From Lutimonas zeaxanthinifaciens (GTDB lineage Bacteria > Bacteroidota > Bacteroidia > Flavobacteriales > Flavobacteriaceae): a stretch of 64,000 bases of DNA. Under the pieces are notes generated by a model. That model searched no databases. It was given only the letters and a program-made list of their open reading frames with translations, and was not told the DNA's origin. The DNA lies in assembly GCF_030503675.1 (NCBI RefSeq), contig NZ_CP129964.1, positions 1,922,001 to 1,986,000 on the forward strand, written 5' to 3'. The translations under genes and the position numbers were made by a program. Below, in pieces: positions 34,834-44,327 of this stretch (the first letter of the stretch is position 1; every line of letters starts with the position of its first letter).

Positions 34834-34864
34834 CAAATTTAGGATACCTGACTTTATAAAACAA
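34834..34864 (-). promoter_or_regulatory. Promoter of the coiled-coil/zapA operon
   Basis: On the minus strand TTG (34862-34864), a 20-base spacer and TAAATTTG (34834-34841) fit the full Bacteroidota promoter pattern TTG-N17-23-TAnnTTTG. The -7 element ends 26 bases before the ATG at 34807. Confidence 0.7.
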
Positions 34865-34968
34865 CTATTTTGACATAAAACGATAAAAAGAAGGTCAATT
34901 TATTGACAGATAATCACTTAAAATATTCATTTTTTAATATCATGGCTTATTGTTATTTTAGCGCAATT

Positions 34969-36666
34969 ATGCGCAAAAAAATTGTCTTACTTCTTCTTCT
35001 GGCTATCAGTCAAAAAATAGCTTCTCAGGCCGAGTATCCTAAGGATTACTTTATCAATCCTTTAGAGATTCCTATGGTTCTTTCCGGGACATTTGGAGAA
35101 CTTAGAAGTAATCATTTTCACGCCGGGCTCGACATTAAAACACAGCAGGTTGAGGGGCATAAGGTTGTTGCTTCAGCTGACGGCTATGTTTCCAGGATAA
35201 ATGTCTCACTCTGGGGTTATGGTAATGCACTCTATGTTACACATCCTAACGGTTATACTACAGTGTATGGGCATCTGCAAAAATTTTCACCTGAAATCGA
35301 TGCATATGTTCGTAAAAAGCAATATGAAAACGAACGTTTTTCCATCAGGCTATATCCAAAATCCAAAGATTTAATAGTCAAAAAAGGACAGATAATCGCT
35401 CTGAGCGGAAATTCAGGCAGTTCAGGAGGCCCTCATCTTCATTACGAAATCAGAGATGTAAAATCAAGAACGATGAACCCGATGCTTTTTGGCATTACGG
35501 TACCCGATCATAAAAATCCAACAATTCAAAATGCTTACGCATATTCATTAACGGATACTTCCCATGTGAATCAGTCTGCCAACAGTGTCAAAATTGTGTT
35601 TAACCGACAATATGACGGAGATCTTTTAGCAAACAAAATATATGCATATGGAAAGATCGGTTTTGGTATAAACGCTTATGACAGGCTGGATGGAGCATTG
35701 AACAGAAATGGCTTGTATATACTTGAGATGAGCGTAAACGGAGAAAGAGTTTTTCAATTTGCCGCAGATAAGTTTTCTTTTGACGAGTCGAGGTTTATTA
35801 ATTCTTATATCGATTATGATAAATACATCAATCAAAAGCAACGTGTTCAAAAATGTTTTGTGGACCACGACATGAACAATTTGAGTCTTTATAAAAGAAT
35901 CAATGATAGCGGTTATATCAATGTAAAAGACAGTATGGAATATACGGTATCCATCATTGCAAGAGATTTTACAGGAAATAAAACAAAACTGATCATTCCA
36001 ATTCAGGGAAAAAAAGATTCCGTTATCATACCTAAAAAAGTAGAAGTCACTGATCACTATTTTAAGTCCAAGCAGTCCAACACCATTAAAGATTCTATCA
36101 TTACCGCCTATTTTCCTGAAAATATTTTTTACGAAGATTTTTATTTCGACTATTCCTTTGAAAACGGTGTGGTAAAATTGCATGACAGCAGCGTTCCCGT
36201 ACACAAAAATTTCAGGTTAACATTTGATGTTTCTTCCTACAACATGGAAGATGTAAAAAAAATGTATATCGCAAAAAAGAATAAATACGGCAAATTAAAC
36301 TACGTGAGCACCAAAAGGAAAGACAATACCTTATACACATTAAGTAGATATTTAGGTGAATTTACATTAACTTCTGATAATCAAAATCCTACAATAAAAA
36401 CTATCGGTTTTGCAGACGGTCAGTGGTTAACTAAATTCAAGACACTGAAAGTTAGAATTCACGATAAGGGATCAGGAATTAAATCGTATAGAGGTGAAAT
36501 CGACGGACAATGGATTCGTATGGCGTATAATCCAAAAAAAGGAATCCTTACCTATGATTTCAGTGATAAAAACCTTGAAGGAACATTGCATAATTTAAAG
36601 GTGGTTGTTACTGATAATGTAAATAATTCTACTACATTTACAACCACGTTTAATAAAAAGAATTAA
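34969..36666 (+). CDS. M23-family metallopeptidase
   Basis: A secreted zinc endopeptidase of the lysostaphin/LytM type that cuts or regulates peptidoglycan crosslinks. Signal peptide MRKKIVLLLLLAISQKIASQ. The M23 domain occupies about residues 40-165 with HFHAGLDIKT (first zinc ligands, near 50-55) and GPHLHYEIRD (HxH, near 155-158). The remaining roughly 400 residues are beta-rich with NRQYDGDLLANKIYAYG and several late strands (DNQNPTIKTIGFADGQWL), perhaps binding other envelope parts. ATG at 34969 is preferred to an upstream in-frame start, as it gives a clean signal peptide; 565 residues. The TonB receptor follows after 14 bases. Confidence 0.9.
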   Translation: MRKKIVLLLLLAISQKIASQAEYPKDYFINPLEIPMVLSGTFGELRSNHFHAGLDIKTQQVEGHKVVASADGYVSRINVSLWGYGNALYVTHPNGYTTVYGHLQKFSPEIDAYVRKKQYENERFSIRLYPKSKDLIVKKGQIIALSGNSGSSGGPHLHYEIRDVKSRTMNPMLFGITVPDHKNPTIQNAYAYSLTDTSHVNQSANSVKIVFNRQYDGDLLANKIYAYGKIGFGINAYDRLDGALNRNGLYILEMSVNGERVFQFAADKFSFDESRFINSYIDYDKYINQKQRVQKCFVDHDMNNLSLYKRINDSGYINVKDSMEYTVSIIARDFTGNKTKLIIPIQGKKDSVIIPKKVEVTDHYFKSKQSNTIKDSIITAYFPENIFYEDFYFDYSFENGVVKLHDSSVPVHKNFRLTFDVSSYNMEDVKKMYIAKKNKYGKLNYVSTKRKDNTLYTLSRYLGEFTLTSDNQNPTIKTIGFADGQWLTKFKTLKVRIHDKGSGIKSYRGEIDGQWIRMAYNPKKGILTYDFSDKNLEGTLHNLKVVVTDNVNNSTTFTTTFNKKN

Positions 36667-36680
36667 ATCTTGAACTCCCT

Positions 36681-39137
36681 TTGAAAACCAAGCTTGCCAT
36701 CATTCTTTTTTTTGTTCTTTGCACTCAATATATTATGGGGCAAACGGCTACCTTAAAAGGCAAGGTGTTGGACAGCATTAACAGGCCTATAGAAAATGCA
36801 ACGGTAAGTATTGGAAACCTTGGAACCGTAACGGACGTTAAAGGATCCTATGAAATAAAAGTGCCTGCCAATAAAAATATCACAGTGAGGTATGGCCATG
36901 TTTCCTTTAACAGCTTTTCAAAAACCTTTAGAATACAGCGTGGCAAAACACTCTATTTCTCTCCAAGATTATTTTCTAAAACAGAATCAATTGATGAGGT
37001 GATCATTATTGACGAAAGAGCCAGTACTCAGGGACTGGTTGCTATTGAAGGTAAAACGGCACAAATCATTCCAAGTGCCAACCAAGGCATTGAAAGTGTT
37101 CTAAAAACGTTACCCGGTGTCAATTTCAACAATGAATTAAGTACACAATACAATGTTCGTGGAGGAAGTTTTGAAGAAAACCTGGTCTATGTCAACGGTA
37201 TAGAAATTTACCGTCCTTTTTTGGTTCGCTCGGGCCAACAGGAAGGATTGAGCTTTGTAAATCCTGAACTCACACAGAACGTTGATTTTTCTGCCGGAGG
37301 TTTTCAAGCCAAATACGGTGATAAATTGTCCTCGGTTCTTGATATAACATATCGAAAACCATCAAGGTTTGGAGCAAGCTTTGAAGCCAGCTTCCTGGGG
37401 GCATCAGCTTCCGTTGAAGGGTTATCAAAGGATGAAAAATTCAAGGTTCTTGTTGGGGCAAGGTACAGGAACAATAGTCTGTTTCTCAATAGTAATGATG
37501 TCGATGCAAATTTCAATCCTAACTTTACAGATGTACAAGCTTATCTTTCCTATGATTTTACCGAAAAGTTCTCTCTCGATTTTTTAGGAAGTTACTCCCT
37601 GAACAACTATAATATGACACCAAGGTCGAGACAAACTAATTTTGGAACCTTGACCAATCCTCTGTCTCTAGTGGTTTCCTATCAGGGAAAAGAAGAAGAT
37701 CAATATGAAACCCTGTTCGGAGCCTTGAAGGGCAACTATATATTTTCCGATAATGTGTCGGCTTCCCTGACAGCCTCGACCTATAGCACAAAAGAACAGG
37801 AGTATTATGATATTCTTTCATTTTACGGATTAGGAAAAGTGGATGCCAATTTCGGGTCAGATGATTTTGGTGATTCAAACTTTGTGCAGTCTATAGGATC
37901 TCAACTTGATCATGCAAGAAACAATCTAAAAGCTCAAATCAGCAACGTTAAGCTTACGGCTGATTGGAGGCTGAACTCGAATTTGTTTGAATTCGGCGCG
38001 AAATACCAGCACGAGAATATAAAAGACAGGATCAATGAATGGCAAGTTGTAGACTCTGCCGGATTTTCCCTTCGTCCACCGTATTTATTACCGGTAAATG
38101 ATGAGCCTTACGAACCTTATACAGGTCCTATAGTTCCCTTTATTAATATAAATGCAGAAAATGATGTCACCATTGAACGATTATCAGGATTCGCTCAATG
38201 GAGCCGAAAATCTTATATTGGAGATCATCCGGTTTGGTACAACCTTGGTGTAAGAGCTCAACACTGGACTATTAGCGGTAAAGGGCTTCAGTCACAGGAC
38301 TACACTGTGGTAAGTCCAAGGGGTCAGTTTTCCATAAAGCCCAACTGGGATCATGATATGCTTTTCAGGGTATCGGGTGGTCTTTATTACCAACCCCCGT
38401 TTTACCGTGAACTTAGGGATTCACTGGGCACGGTCCATCCTGAGGTTAAGGCACAAAAATCTGTACATATTGTCTTAGGCCATGATTACAGTTTTTCACT
38501 TTGGAACAGGCCGTTTAAATTAGTGAGTGAAGTTTATTATAAAAATCTGACTGATGTAAATCCATTCACAATCGACAATGTGAAAATCAGGTATAGGGCA
38601 AAAAATAACGCTATTGCCTATGCCGCGGGTGTGGATTTAAGGCTTAATGGTGAATTTGTTCCGGGAACGGAATCCTGGTTTAGCATCGGGTACCTGCAAA
38701 CAGAAGAAAATATAGATGACAGAGGATATATATCCAGGCCAACGGACCAGCGTTTCAAATTTGCCTTGCTTTTTCAGGATTATGTCCCCTCGGTACCCAG
38801 TTTAAAAATGTATTTGAACCTTGTCTATAATACAGGTGTGCCTGGTGGTTCCCCCTCCTATGCCGATCCTTATGATTATCAAAACAGGCTTAAGGCTTAT
38901 TTTCGATCTGATCTTGGAATCTCTTACATTTTTGTTGATTTAAACAATCCTCCAAAGGCAAATTGGCAAAAATCATTCAAACATCTGTCTGCCGGACTTG
39001 AACTGTTCAACATGTTCGATAATCAGAATACAATTACAAATACCTGGGTAAGAGATATTTCAGCAGATCGCTATGTGGCCATACCCAATTACCTCAGTGG
39101 CCGGGTTCTCAATCTCAAAATTGCCATGAGATTCTAG
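36681..39137 (+). CDS. TonB-dependent receptor with carboxypeptidase-like N-terminal domain
   Basis: An 818-residue outer-membrane transporter. The signal peptide ends at MGQ, then a carboxypeptidase-regulatory-like domain (about 22-105: LKGKVLDSINRPIENATVSI), a plug domain (about 120-225: VLKTLPGVNFNNELSTQYNV and VRGGSFEENLVYVNGIEI) and a beta-barrel to the C-terminal RVLNLKIAMRF. The start codon is TTG at 36681. There is no SusD partner, so it is not a classic SusCD pair; the substrate is unknown. It follows the M23 gene by 14 bases. The nearby ECF sigma gene lies 79 bases on. Confidence 0.93.
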   Translation: MKTKLAIILFFVLCTQYIMGQTATLKGKVLDSINRPIENATVSIGNLGTVTDVKGSYEIKVPANKNITVRYGHVSFNSFSKTFRIQRGKTLYFSPRLFSKTESIDEVIIIDERASTQGLVAIEGKTAQIIPSANQGIESVLKTLPGVNFNNELSTQYNVRGGSFEENLVYVNGIEIYRPFLVRSGQQEGLSFVNPELTQNVDFSAGGFQAKYGDKLSSVLDITYRKPSRFGASFEASFLGASASVEGLSKDEKFKVLVGARYRNNSLFLNSNDVDANFNPNFTDVQAYLSYDFTEKFSLDFLGSYSLNNYNMTPRSRQTNFGTLTNPLSLVVSYQGKEEDQYETLFGALKGNYIFSDNVSASLTASTYSTKEQEYYDILSFYGLGKVDANFGSDDFGDSNFVQSIGSQLDHARNNLKAQISNVKLTADWRLNSNLFEFGAKYQHENIKDRINEWQVVDSAGFSLRPPYLLPVNDEPYEPYTGPIVPFININAENDVTIERLSGFAQWSRKSYIGDHPVWYNLGVRAQHWTISGKGLQSQDYTVVSPRGQFSIKPNWDHDMLFRVSGGLYYQPPFYRELRDSLGTVHPEVKAQKSVHIVLGHDYSFSLWNRPFKLVSEVYYKNLTDVNPFTIDNVKIRYRAKNNAIAYAAGVDLRLNGEFVPGTESWFSIGYLQTEENIDDRGYISRPTDQRFKFALLFQDYVPSVPSLKMYLNLVYNTGVPGGSPSYADPYDYQNRLKAYFRSDLGISYIFVDLNNPPKANWQKSFKHLSAGLELFNMFDNQNTITNTWVRDISADRYVAIPNYLSGRVLNLKIAMRF

Positions 39138-39216
39138 GACTTATCAAACTTTTATCATTTTTTTTTCTGAACTTTAAACCTTTAGACCTTCTCAGAGTCT
39201 TATTAAATAAAAATTA

Positions 39217-39765
39217 GTGCAGGACGAAAAAGTGTTTATCGCCAGGTTAAAAGATCCCAAAACCAGGGATCTATCCTATCGCGAATTGGTTAGTGAGCAT
39301 AAAGAAAGGCTTTACTGGCACATACGAAAGATTGTTTTAAATCACGATGACACAGATGATATTCTACAAAATACATTTATTAAAGTGTTTAAAAATCTGA
39401 ATGGGTTCAAAGGAGATAGCCAATTATACTCCTGGATGTATAGAATAGCAACGAACGAGTCGATTACATTTCTAAATAAAAAGGCTCGAACACTTAATAT
39501 CAGTTCTGAAGGGTTGCAACAAAAAATGGCAGAAAAGCTTGAGGATGATGTTTATTTTAACGGAGATGAAATTCAATTGAAGTTACAAAAGGCGATATCA
39601 TCATTACCACAAAAACAAAGGCTGATATTTAATATGAGATACTTTGATGATCTAAAATATGAAGAGATTTCAGAAATACTTGAAACTTCTGTAGGTGGGT
39701 TAAAAGCTTCCTATCATCACGCTAAAAAAAAAATTGAAAACTACTTATTGAATAGTTTCGATTAA
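39217..39765 (+). CDS. ECF-type RNA polymerase sigma factor
   Basis: A 182-residue extracytoplasmic-function sigma factor. Region 2 (HDDTDDILQNTFIKVFKNLNGFKGDSQLYSWMYRIATNESI) opens promoters and region 4 (SLPQKQRLIFNMRYFDDLKYEEISEIL then TSVGGLKASYHHAKKKIENYL) binds the -35 element. The linker between them is acidic. The start codon is GTG at 39217, giving MQDEKVFIARLKD. The next two genes are a single-helix protein that may be its anti-sigma factor and a Spy/CpxP-like protein, which together look like an envelope stress module. Confidence 0.93.
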   Translation: MQDEKVFIARLKDPKTRDLSYRELVSEHKERLYWHIRKIVLNHDDTDDILQNTFIKVFKNLNGFKGDSQLYSWMYRIATNESITFLNKKARTLNISSEGLQQKMAEKLEDDVYFNGDEIQLKLQKAISSLPQKQRLIFNMRYFDDLKYEEISEILETSVGGLKASYHHAKKKIENYLLNSFD

Positions 39766-39773
39766 AATGAAAT

Positions 39774-40337
39774 ATGGATCAAAATAAAAAAGACATATTA
39801 AAGCATTTCAAGGATTCGGACCATGGATTTGAAACCCCGGAGGGATACTTTAAGGAGCTTGAGCAGCAATTGGAAAAGAAGGTGAACGAAAAATCCTCCA
39901 AACTTGGTCTTCTTGATAAGAACAAAAAAATAAGTCAAAAAGAGACCTTTACGCTTCCGGATAGTATGGATACAGGATTCGCCGTACCTGATGGCTATTT
40001 TGAGGAATTGGATTTAGATTTCCCTGTTGAAAATGAAAAAAAGATTTTTAAATTAAAACATCCCGGGCTACGAATCCTTTCACTCTCAATAGCTGCATCA
40101 ATTTTATTGTTTTTTGGAATAAAAACCTTAAATATATCTGATAATTCGGTCAATTTGAACGATTTTCAGAATGAAGATATTGCTACGTGGATCGACAGCG
40201 GCCTTGTTGAATTTGATTCTTATGAAATTGCCGAAGTGTTTAGCGACATTGAATTGGAAGAAAGCCTGATAAATGAAGAAGATTTGTTTTTATATTTTGA
40301 CGAAATAGATGTTGAAAACCTTATGATTGAAAATTAA
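39774..40337 (+). CDS. Single-pass membrane protein, candidate anti-sigma factor
   Basis: A 187-residue protein that starts eight bases after the ECF sigma gene. It has two copies of a short motif before the membrane helix (HGFETPEGYFKELE near residue 18 and TGFAVPDGYFEELD near 65), one transmembrane helix (about 98-117: LRILSLSIAASILLFFGIKT) and an acidic extracytoplasmic part. The layout, cytoplasmic N-terminus and position match anti-sigma factors of Bacteroidota. It has no zinc-finger HxxxCxxC motif. The role is inferred from context, not shown. Confidence 0.7.
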   Translation: MDQNKKDILKHFKDSDHGFETPEGYFKELEQQLEKKVNEKSSKLGLLDKNKKISQKETFTLPDSMDTGFAVPDGYFEELDLDFPVENEKKIFKLKHPGLRILSLSIAASILLFFGIKTLNISDNSVNLNDFQNEDIATWIDSGLVEFDSYEIAEVFSDIELEESLINEEDLFLYFDEIDVENLMIEN

Positions 40338-40341
40338 TACT

Positions 40342-40791
40342 ATGAATAAAAAAATAATCATTTGTTTGCTACTCCTTTTTTCAGGTTTGACCTTGTTGGC
40401 ACAGGAAAGAGGAAGAGAAAGGATCAGAGCCTTCAAAACCGCTTATATTACTCAGGAGCTGGATCTTAGTTCTGAAGAAGCCGAAAAATTCTGGCCCGTC
40501 TACAACGAGTATGAAAAGAAGCTCTTTGAACTAAAGGTTCTTGAAGTAAAGAAATCAATGAAACTGATCAAAGATTCAGGAGGGCCAGATGCCATTAATG
40601 ACGAAGAAGCAAAACGTGTTTTAAACAAAATGCTTTCCGTAGAAAAAGAAGCCTCGATTACAAGGGAGAAAATGTATGTAAAGCTCTCTAAAGTTCTTAG
40701 CCCTCAAAAACTTTTAAAATTATATCACGCAGAAAATAATTTTAACAGAAAGCTACTCAATGAATACAGAAAAGGTAAATCCCGTAAATAG
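40342..40791 (+). CDS. Spy/CpxP-like periplasmic protein
   Basis: A 149-residue secreted protein with signal peptide (MNKKIIICLLLLFSGLTLLAQ). The mature part is nearly all helical and charged: ERIRAFKTAYITQELDLSSEEAEKFWPVYNEYEKKL resembles the LTxxQ-type region of Spy/CpxP sensors, followed by LSPQKLLKLYHAENNF. Such proteins sense misfolded proteins or metals in the periplasm. It is the third gene of the ECF sigma cluster. The start is ATG 40342, preferred to an in-frame TTG at 40327 that lies inside the previous gene. It ends seven bases from the convergent regulator gene. Confidence 0.78.
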   Translation: MNKKIIICLLLLFSGLTLLAQERGRERIRAFKTAYITQELDLSSEEAEKFWPVYNEYEKKLFELKVLEVKKSMKLIKDSGGPDAINDEEAKRVLNKMLSVEKEASITREKMYVKLSKVLSPQKLLKLYHAENNFNRKLLNEYRKGKSRK

Positions 40792-40798
40792 CAAGTTC

Positions 40799-41965
40799 TC
40801 AGTTTTTATTGGCGAATAACTCTACATCCGATTTACTGATCTCTTCATCACCCAGAATCAACAAACGTTCAACAACATTGCGTAACTCGCGGATATTACC
40901 TGTCCAGTTGTAACTTTTAAGTAATTCAAGTGCTCCGTCACTAAATGATCTCTTGGCATTACCCTGCTGCTCAGAAATGAGCTCGGAAAAATGATCAACC
41001 AATTTCGGTATATCATCCCTCCGGCTGTTTAGGGCGGGAACATTGATGAGTATTACTGCAAGTCTGTGATATAAATCCTCTCTAAAACGTCCTTTTGAAA
41101 TCTCTTCTTTCAAATTCTTGTTTGTAGCTGCAATCACGCGAACATCAACCTTAATATCCTTGTCACTTCCTACCCTGCTTACTTTATTCTCCTGAAGAGC
41201 TCTTAGCACTTTTGCCTGGGCTGAAAGACTCATATCTCCAACTTCATCCAGAAAAATTGTCCCTCCATTTGCAGCTTCGAATTTCCCGGCCCTGTCTTTG
41301 TTGGCTCCTGTAAAAGACCCTTTAACATGTCCAAACAACTCACTTTCAATAAGTTCTGAAGGAATAGCAGCACAATTCACCTCAATCATAGGGCTTTTTG
41401 ACCTTTCACTTTTTTGATGAAGCCAGTGGGCAACAAGTTCCTTTCCGGTTCCGTTTTCACCCGTGATCAACACCCTGGCATCGGTAGGAGCTACTTTCTC
41501 AATGATGGCTTTGATCTTCATGATTTCCTGTCCTTCTCCGATCATTTCATAATTCTTGTCAACTTTTTTCTTTAAACGCTTGTTTTCAATCACAAGCTGT
41601 TTTCTGTCAAGTGCATTTCTTATGGCATTGAGTAGCCTGTTTAAATCTGGAGGTTTTGATATATAATCAAAGGCCCCAAGCCTCATGGTTTGAACCGCAG
41701 TTTCAAGCTCCCCGTGGCCGGATATCATAATAAACGGAATTTCAGGCTTTATGAGTTGTGACTTTTCAAGCACTTCCACACCGTCCATTTTTGGCATTTT
41801 TATATCACAAAGTACAAGGTCGTAGTCTGAATTCTGAAGGAGTTCAAAGCCTTCTTCTCCGTCTGAAGCCTCTTCTACTTCATAAGCGTTATTTTCATTT
41901 TTAATTATCTTGATCAGTACTCTTCTGATCGCATCTTCATCTTCAATAATTAGTATTTTCGGCAT
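40799..41965 (-). CDS. NtrC-type response regulator with AAA+ domain, without C-terminal HTH
   Basis: A 388-residue two-component response regulator. The receiver domain (about 1-120) has D9-E10-D11, phospho-acceptor D54 (LCDIKMP) and K104. The AAA+ domain (about 145-365) has Walker A GENGTGKE (169-176), Walker B FLDE (238-241) and the sigma-54 contact loop as GSFTGA (216-221) instead of GAFTGA. The protein ends at [12 protein letters not shown], after the AAA+ lid, with no Fis-type helix-turn-helix. It may act on sigma-54 polymerase without binding an enhancer. No histidine kinase is next to it. The upstream ABC transporter genes run on the same strand. Confidence 0.88.
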   Translation of the reverse strand: MPKILIIEDEDAIRRVLIKIIKNENNAYEVEEASDGEEGFELLQNSDYDLVLCDIKMPKMDGVEVLEKSQLIKPEIPFIMISGHGELETAVQTMRLGAFDYISKPPDLNRLLNAIRNALDRKQLVIENKRLKKKVDKNYEMIGEGQEIMKIKAIIEKVAPTDARVLITGENGTGKELVAHWLHQKSERSKSPMIEVNCAAIPSELIESELFGHVKGSFTGANKDRAGKFEAANGGTIFLDEVGDMSLSAQAKVLRALQENKVSRVGSDKDIKVDVRVIAATNKNLKEEISKGRFREDLYHRLAVILINVPALNSRRDDIPKLVDHFSELISEQQGNAKRSFSDGALELLKSYNWTGNIRELRNVVERLLILGDEEISKSDVELFANKN

Positions 41966-41990
41966 CTCTTTCTAATTAGTATAAACAGGC

Positions 41991-43319
41991 CTAATAACGA
42001 ACCCATTTAATTAACTCTTTATAATTAATTTTTTTTCCATACATAAGGATTCCAACCCTGTAAATTTTTGCAGCTACCCAGACAACGGCCAGAAAACTCA
42101 TTAGTAACAGTAGTAAGGAAGTCAATATCTGCCACATTGGAACCCCAAAAGGTATACGCATAAGCATGACTATTGGAGAGGTAAAAGGGACAATGGAAAA
42201 CACTGTGGCAATGGTTCCATGCGGATCATTAATCACAGTGGCAAAACCTATGTAAACCCCAAGCATCAGCGGAAGCATAATCGGGAGCATAAACTGCTGT
42301 GTGTCCGTTTCATTATCTACCGCGGCACCGATAGCGGCGTAAAGTGAGCTGTACAATAAGTAACCCAGCACAAAATAAAGAATAAAATAAACAAAAGTAC
42401 TTATTAAAGGAAGCTGCATTAACTCATCAAATATAGCTTGTGTTTCGTTTTGAGCAATCTGATCCATTTGGTCAGTCCCCATTTGCTGCACACTCAATGG
42501 CTGAACCGCCATGTCACCACTGTGCAAGTCGACTCCAAAAAAGTAAGAACTACCTATAAAGATAACCAACATCAATAACCCCCAGGTTATAAACTGGGTC
42601 AAACCTGCAAGAGCCGTCCCAAAGATCTTACCCAGCATAAGCTGAAATGGCTTAACCGATGAAATAATCACTTCAATGATCCTGCTTGTTTTCTCCTCAA
42701 TCACGCTTCGCATAACCATAGCACCATAGATAAGTATAAACATCATGATCAGATATCCTGCTCCCATTCCAATTCCGATCTTTAAACCATTAATCAGCTT
42801 GGACGATTTTACCCCACTAAAATTTGACATTTTAATATTAACATCAACTCTTGAGGCCTCGAGTTTGACCAGATCAATTTCCAATAGCTTCATTTTTTCG
42901 GTCTCGAGCTTCTTATCGATCAGGGATTCTAAAGTTGAAATCGTAATCATACTTGGGGAATCCTCTGAAAAGAACTGTATATTGCTGGCTATGTCCTCAA
43001 TTTTATCATAAGAAGGAATATACAACAGCCCTTCATGTGAAGATTCGTCTACAATAATTTTAGCCTTTTCCAATCCGATATCAGACAAATTTTCAAAACT
43101 TATCGATTTATCTTTATTAAAATCGTCTCCACTAAAAAGACCTGATTCATCTACAAAAGCGACCATACTTTTTTTCTCAATACTGCTCTTTGTCAAAAGC
43201 GTAACGAGTGCGATCATACCAATCATTAAAATCGGGCTCAAAAAGGTCATGATGATAAAGGTTCGATTTCTTACTTTCGCCAGAAATTCCCTTTGTATTA
43301 TTAACTTTAACTTATTCAT
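41991..43319 (-). CDS. ABC transporter permease, NatB/ABC-2 type
   Basis: A 442-residue inner-membrane protein. One N-terminal helix (RTFIIMTFLSPILMIGMIALVTLL) is followed by an extracytoplasmic region of about 140 residues. A cluster of about five C-terminal helices (for example IGIGMGAGYLIMMFILIYGAMVM, GLTQFITWGLLMLVIFIGSSYFF, and later ILTSLLLLLMSFLAVVWVA) completes it. EEKTSRIIEVIISSVKPFQLMLGKI between helices is typical of NatB-type permeases, which couple to the ATPase. It starts 19 bases after the ATPase gene. NatAB exporters move sodium in Bacillus, but the substrate here cannot be told. Confidence 0.88.
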   Translation of the reverse strand: MNKLKLIIQREFLAKVRNRTFIIMTFLSPILMIGMIALVTLLTKSSIEKKSMVAFVDESGLFSGDDFNKDKSISFENLSDIGLEKAKIIVDESSHEGLLYIPSYDKIEDIASNIQFFSEDSPSMITISTLESLIDKKLETEKMKLLEIDLVKLEASRVDVNIKMSNFSGVKSSKLINGLKIGIGMGAGYLIMMFILIYGAMVMRSVIEEKTSRIIEVIISSVKPFQLMLGKIFGTALAGLTQFITWGLLMLVIFIGSSYFFGVDLHSGDMAVQPLSVQQMGTDQMDQIAQNETQAIFDELMQLPLISTFVYFILYFVLGYLLYSSLYAAIGAAVDNETDTQQFMLPIMLPLMLGVYIGFATVINDPHGTIATVFSIVPFTSPIVMLMRIPFGVPMWQILTSLLLLLMSFLAVVWVAAKIYRVGILMYGKKINYKELIKWVRY

Positions 43320-43338
43320 TTTCGTAAACCGTTCTTTA

Positions 43339-44268
43339 TCAGGAATTCATATTAACCGTTTGGATAAAAATATCATTTGCGCTGGGTATGACTTCGTTGT
43401 AATGTGTAATTGAGGCACGGCTGTTCAAAAATCTTATTAAATCTGAAGAGGTACTGCCATTATTAAGCTTTATGTTAACCTTAAGGTCGTCCTCAAGTGA
43501 CTTAAAACTGGCCCGGCTCAATTCAAACTTTTCTTTTAGCTCTGATTCGAGCAAAATTTTATCATCGGTAGCAAGGCCCACTTCAAAAGTATTTGTCTTA
43601 TACTTTCTCTTTATATCGATCAGTTTACCATCGAGTACCTTATTTGACTGGTGAATCAGGGCGATATACTCACAAAGTTCCTCGACCGATTCCATTCTGT
43701 GCGTCGAAAAAATGATCGAAGCTCCCTGCTTTTGCAAGCTTAGAATTTCCTCTTTGATCAAATTGGCATTGATAGGGTCAAATCCGCTGAATGGTTCATC
43801 AAAAATAAGTAGTTTAGGTTCATGAAGTACAGTAATAATAAACTGGAGTTTCTGCGCCATTCCTTTCGACAACTCTTCTACCTTTTTATTCCACCACGGG
43901 CCAATATCAAACTTCTCGAACCAAAATCTAAGCTTATGTCTCGCATCCTGTTTGGACATCCCTTTCAACTGAGCCAGGTAGAGGGCCTGCTCCCCTATTT
44001 TCATTCTTTTATACAGGCCTCTTTCCTCGGGAAGATATCCTATATAATGCACATCATCAGGTGCAAGTGGCCTTCCATCGAAATAAACCATACCTTCATC
44101 CGGGAGTGTGATCTGATTGATGATTCGGATAAATGTCGTTTTTCCCGCACCGTTTGGACCAAGGAGACCAAAAATACTTCCTTTGGGAACCTCAAGAGAA
44201 ACTTGATTTAAGGCCTTAAAGCTGCCAAAATTCTTCACAATATTTTCGGCCACTAAAATATTCTCCAT
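43339..44268 (-). CDS. ABC transporter ATP-binding protein, NatA type
   Basis: A 309-residue ATPase. Walker A GPNGAGKTT (about 37-45), Q-loop region, signature LSKGMAQKLQF (LSGGQ replaced by LSKGM, common in this group), Walker B LLIFDEPFSGFDP and the H-loop in FSTHRM. A C-terminal extension of about 90 residues follows (NTFEVGLATDDKIL). ATG at 44266-44268 (MENILVAENIVKNFG) is chosen because an upstream in-frame TTG lies next to the -7 promoter element and would be partly inside it. It is the first gene of a two-gene exporter operon with the NatB-type permease. Confidence 0.92.
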   Translation of the reverse strand: MENILVAENIVKNFGSFKALNQVSLEVPKGSIFGLLGPNGAGKTTFIRIINQITLPDEGMVYFDGRPLAPDDVHYIGYLPEERGLYKRMKIGEQALYLAQLKGMSKQDARHKLRFWFEKFDIGPWWNKKVEELSKGMAQKLQFIITVLHEPKLLIFDEPFSGFDPINANLIKEEILSLQKQGASIIFSTHRMESVEELCEYIALIHQSNKVLDGKLIDIKRKYKTNTFEVGLATDDKILLESELKEKFELSRASFKSLEDDLKVNIKLNNGSTSSDLIRFLNSRASITHYNEVIPSANDIFIQTVNMNS

Positions 44269-44286
44269 ATTTGATTTTTGAGAATT

Positions 44287-44294
44287 CAAATATA
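44287..44294 (-). promoter_or_regulatory. -7 promoter element for the NatAB-type operon
   Basis: TATATTTG on the minus strand is an exact TAnnTTTG match, 18 bases before the ATG at 44268. This supports the downstream ATG rather than the TTG at 44289. Confidence 0.5.
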
Positions 44295-44327
44295 GTAAAA
44301 TGACAGCCTAATAAATCATTTAATTAC

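Noticed and set aside
35626-36204. 192-codon open frame antisense to the M23 gene
   Set aside because: It mirrors a coding gene with clear signal peptide and zinc motifs. The antisense product is low-complexity and has no start context or motif.
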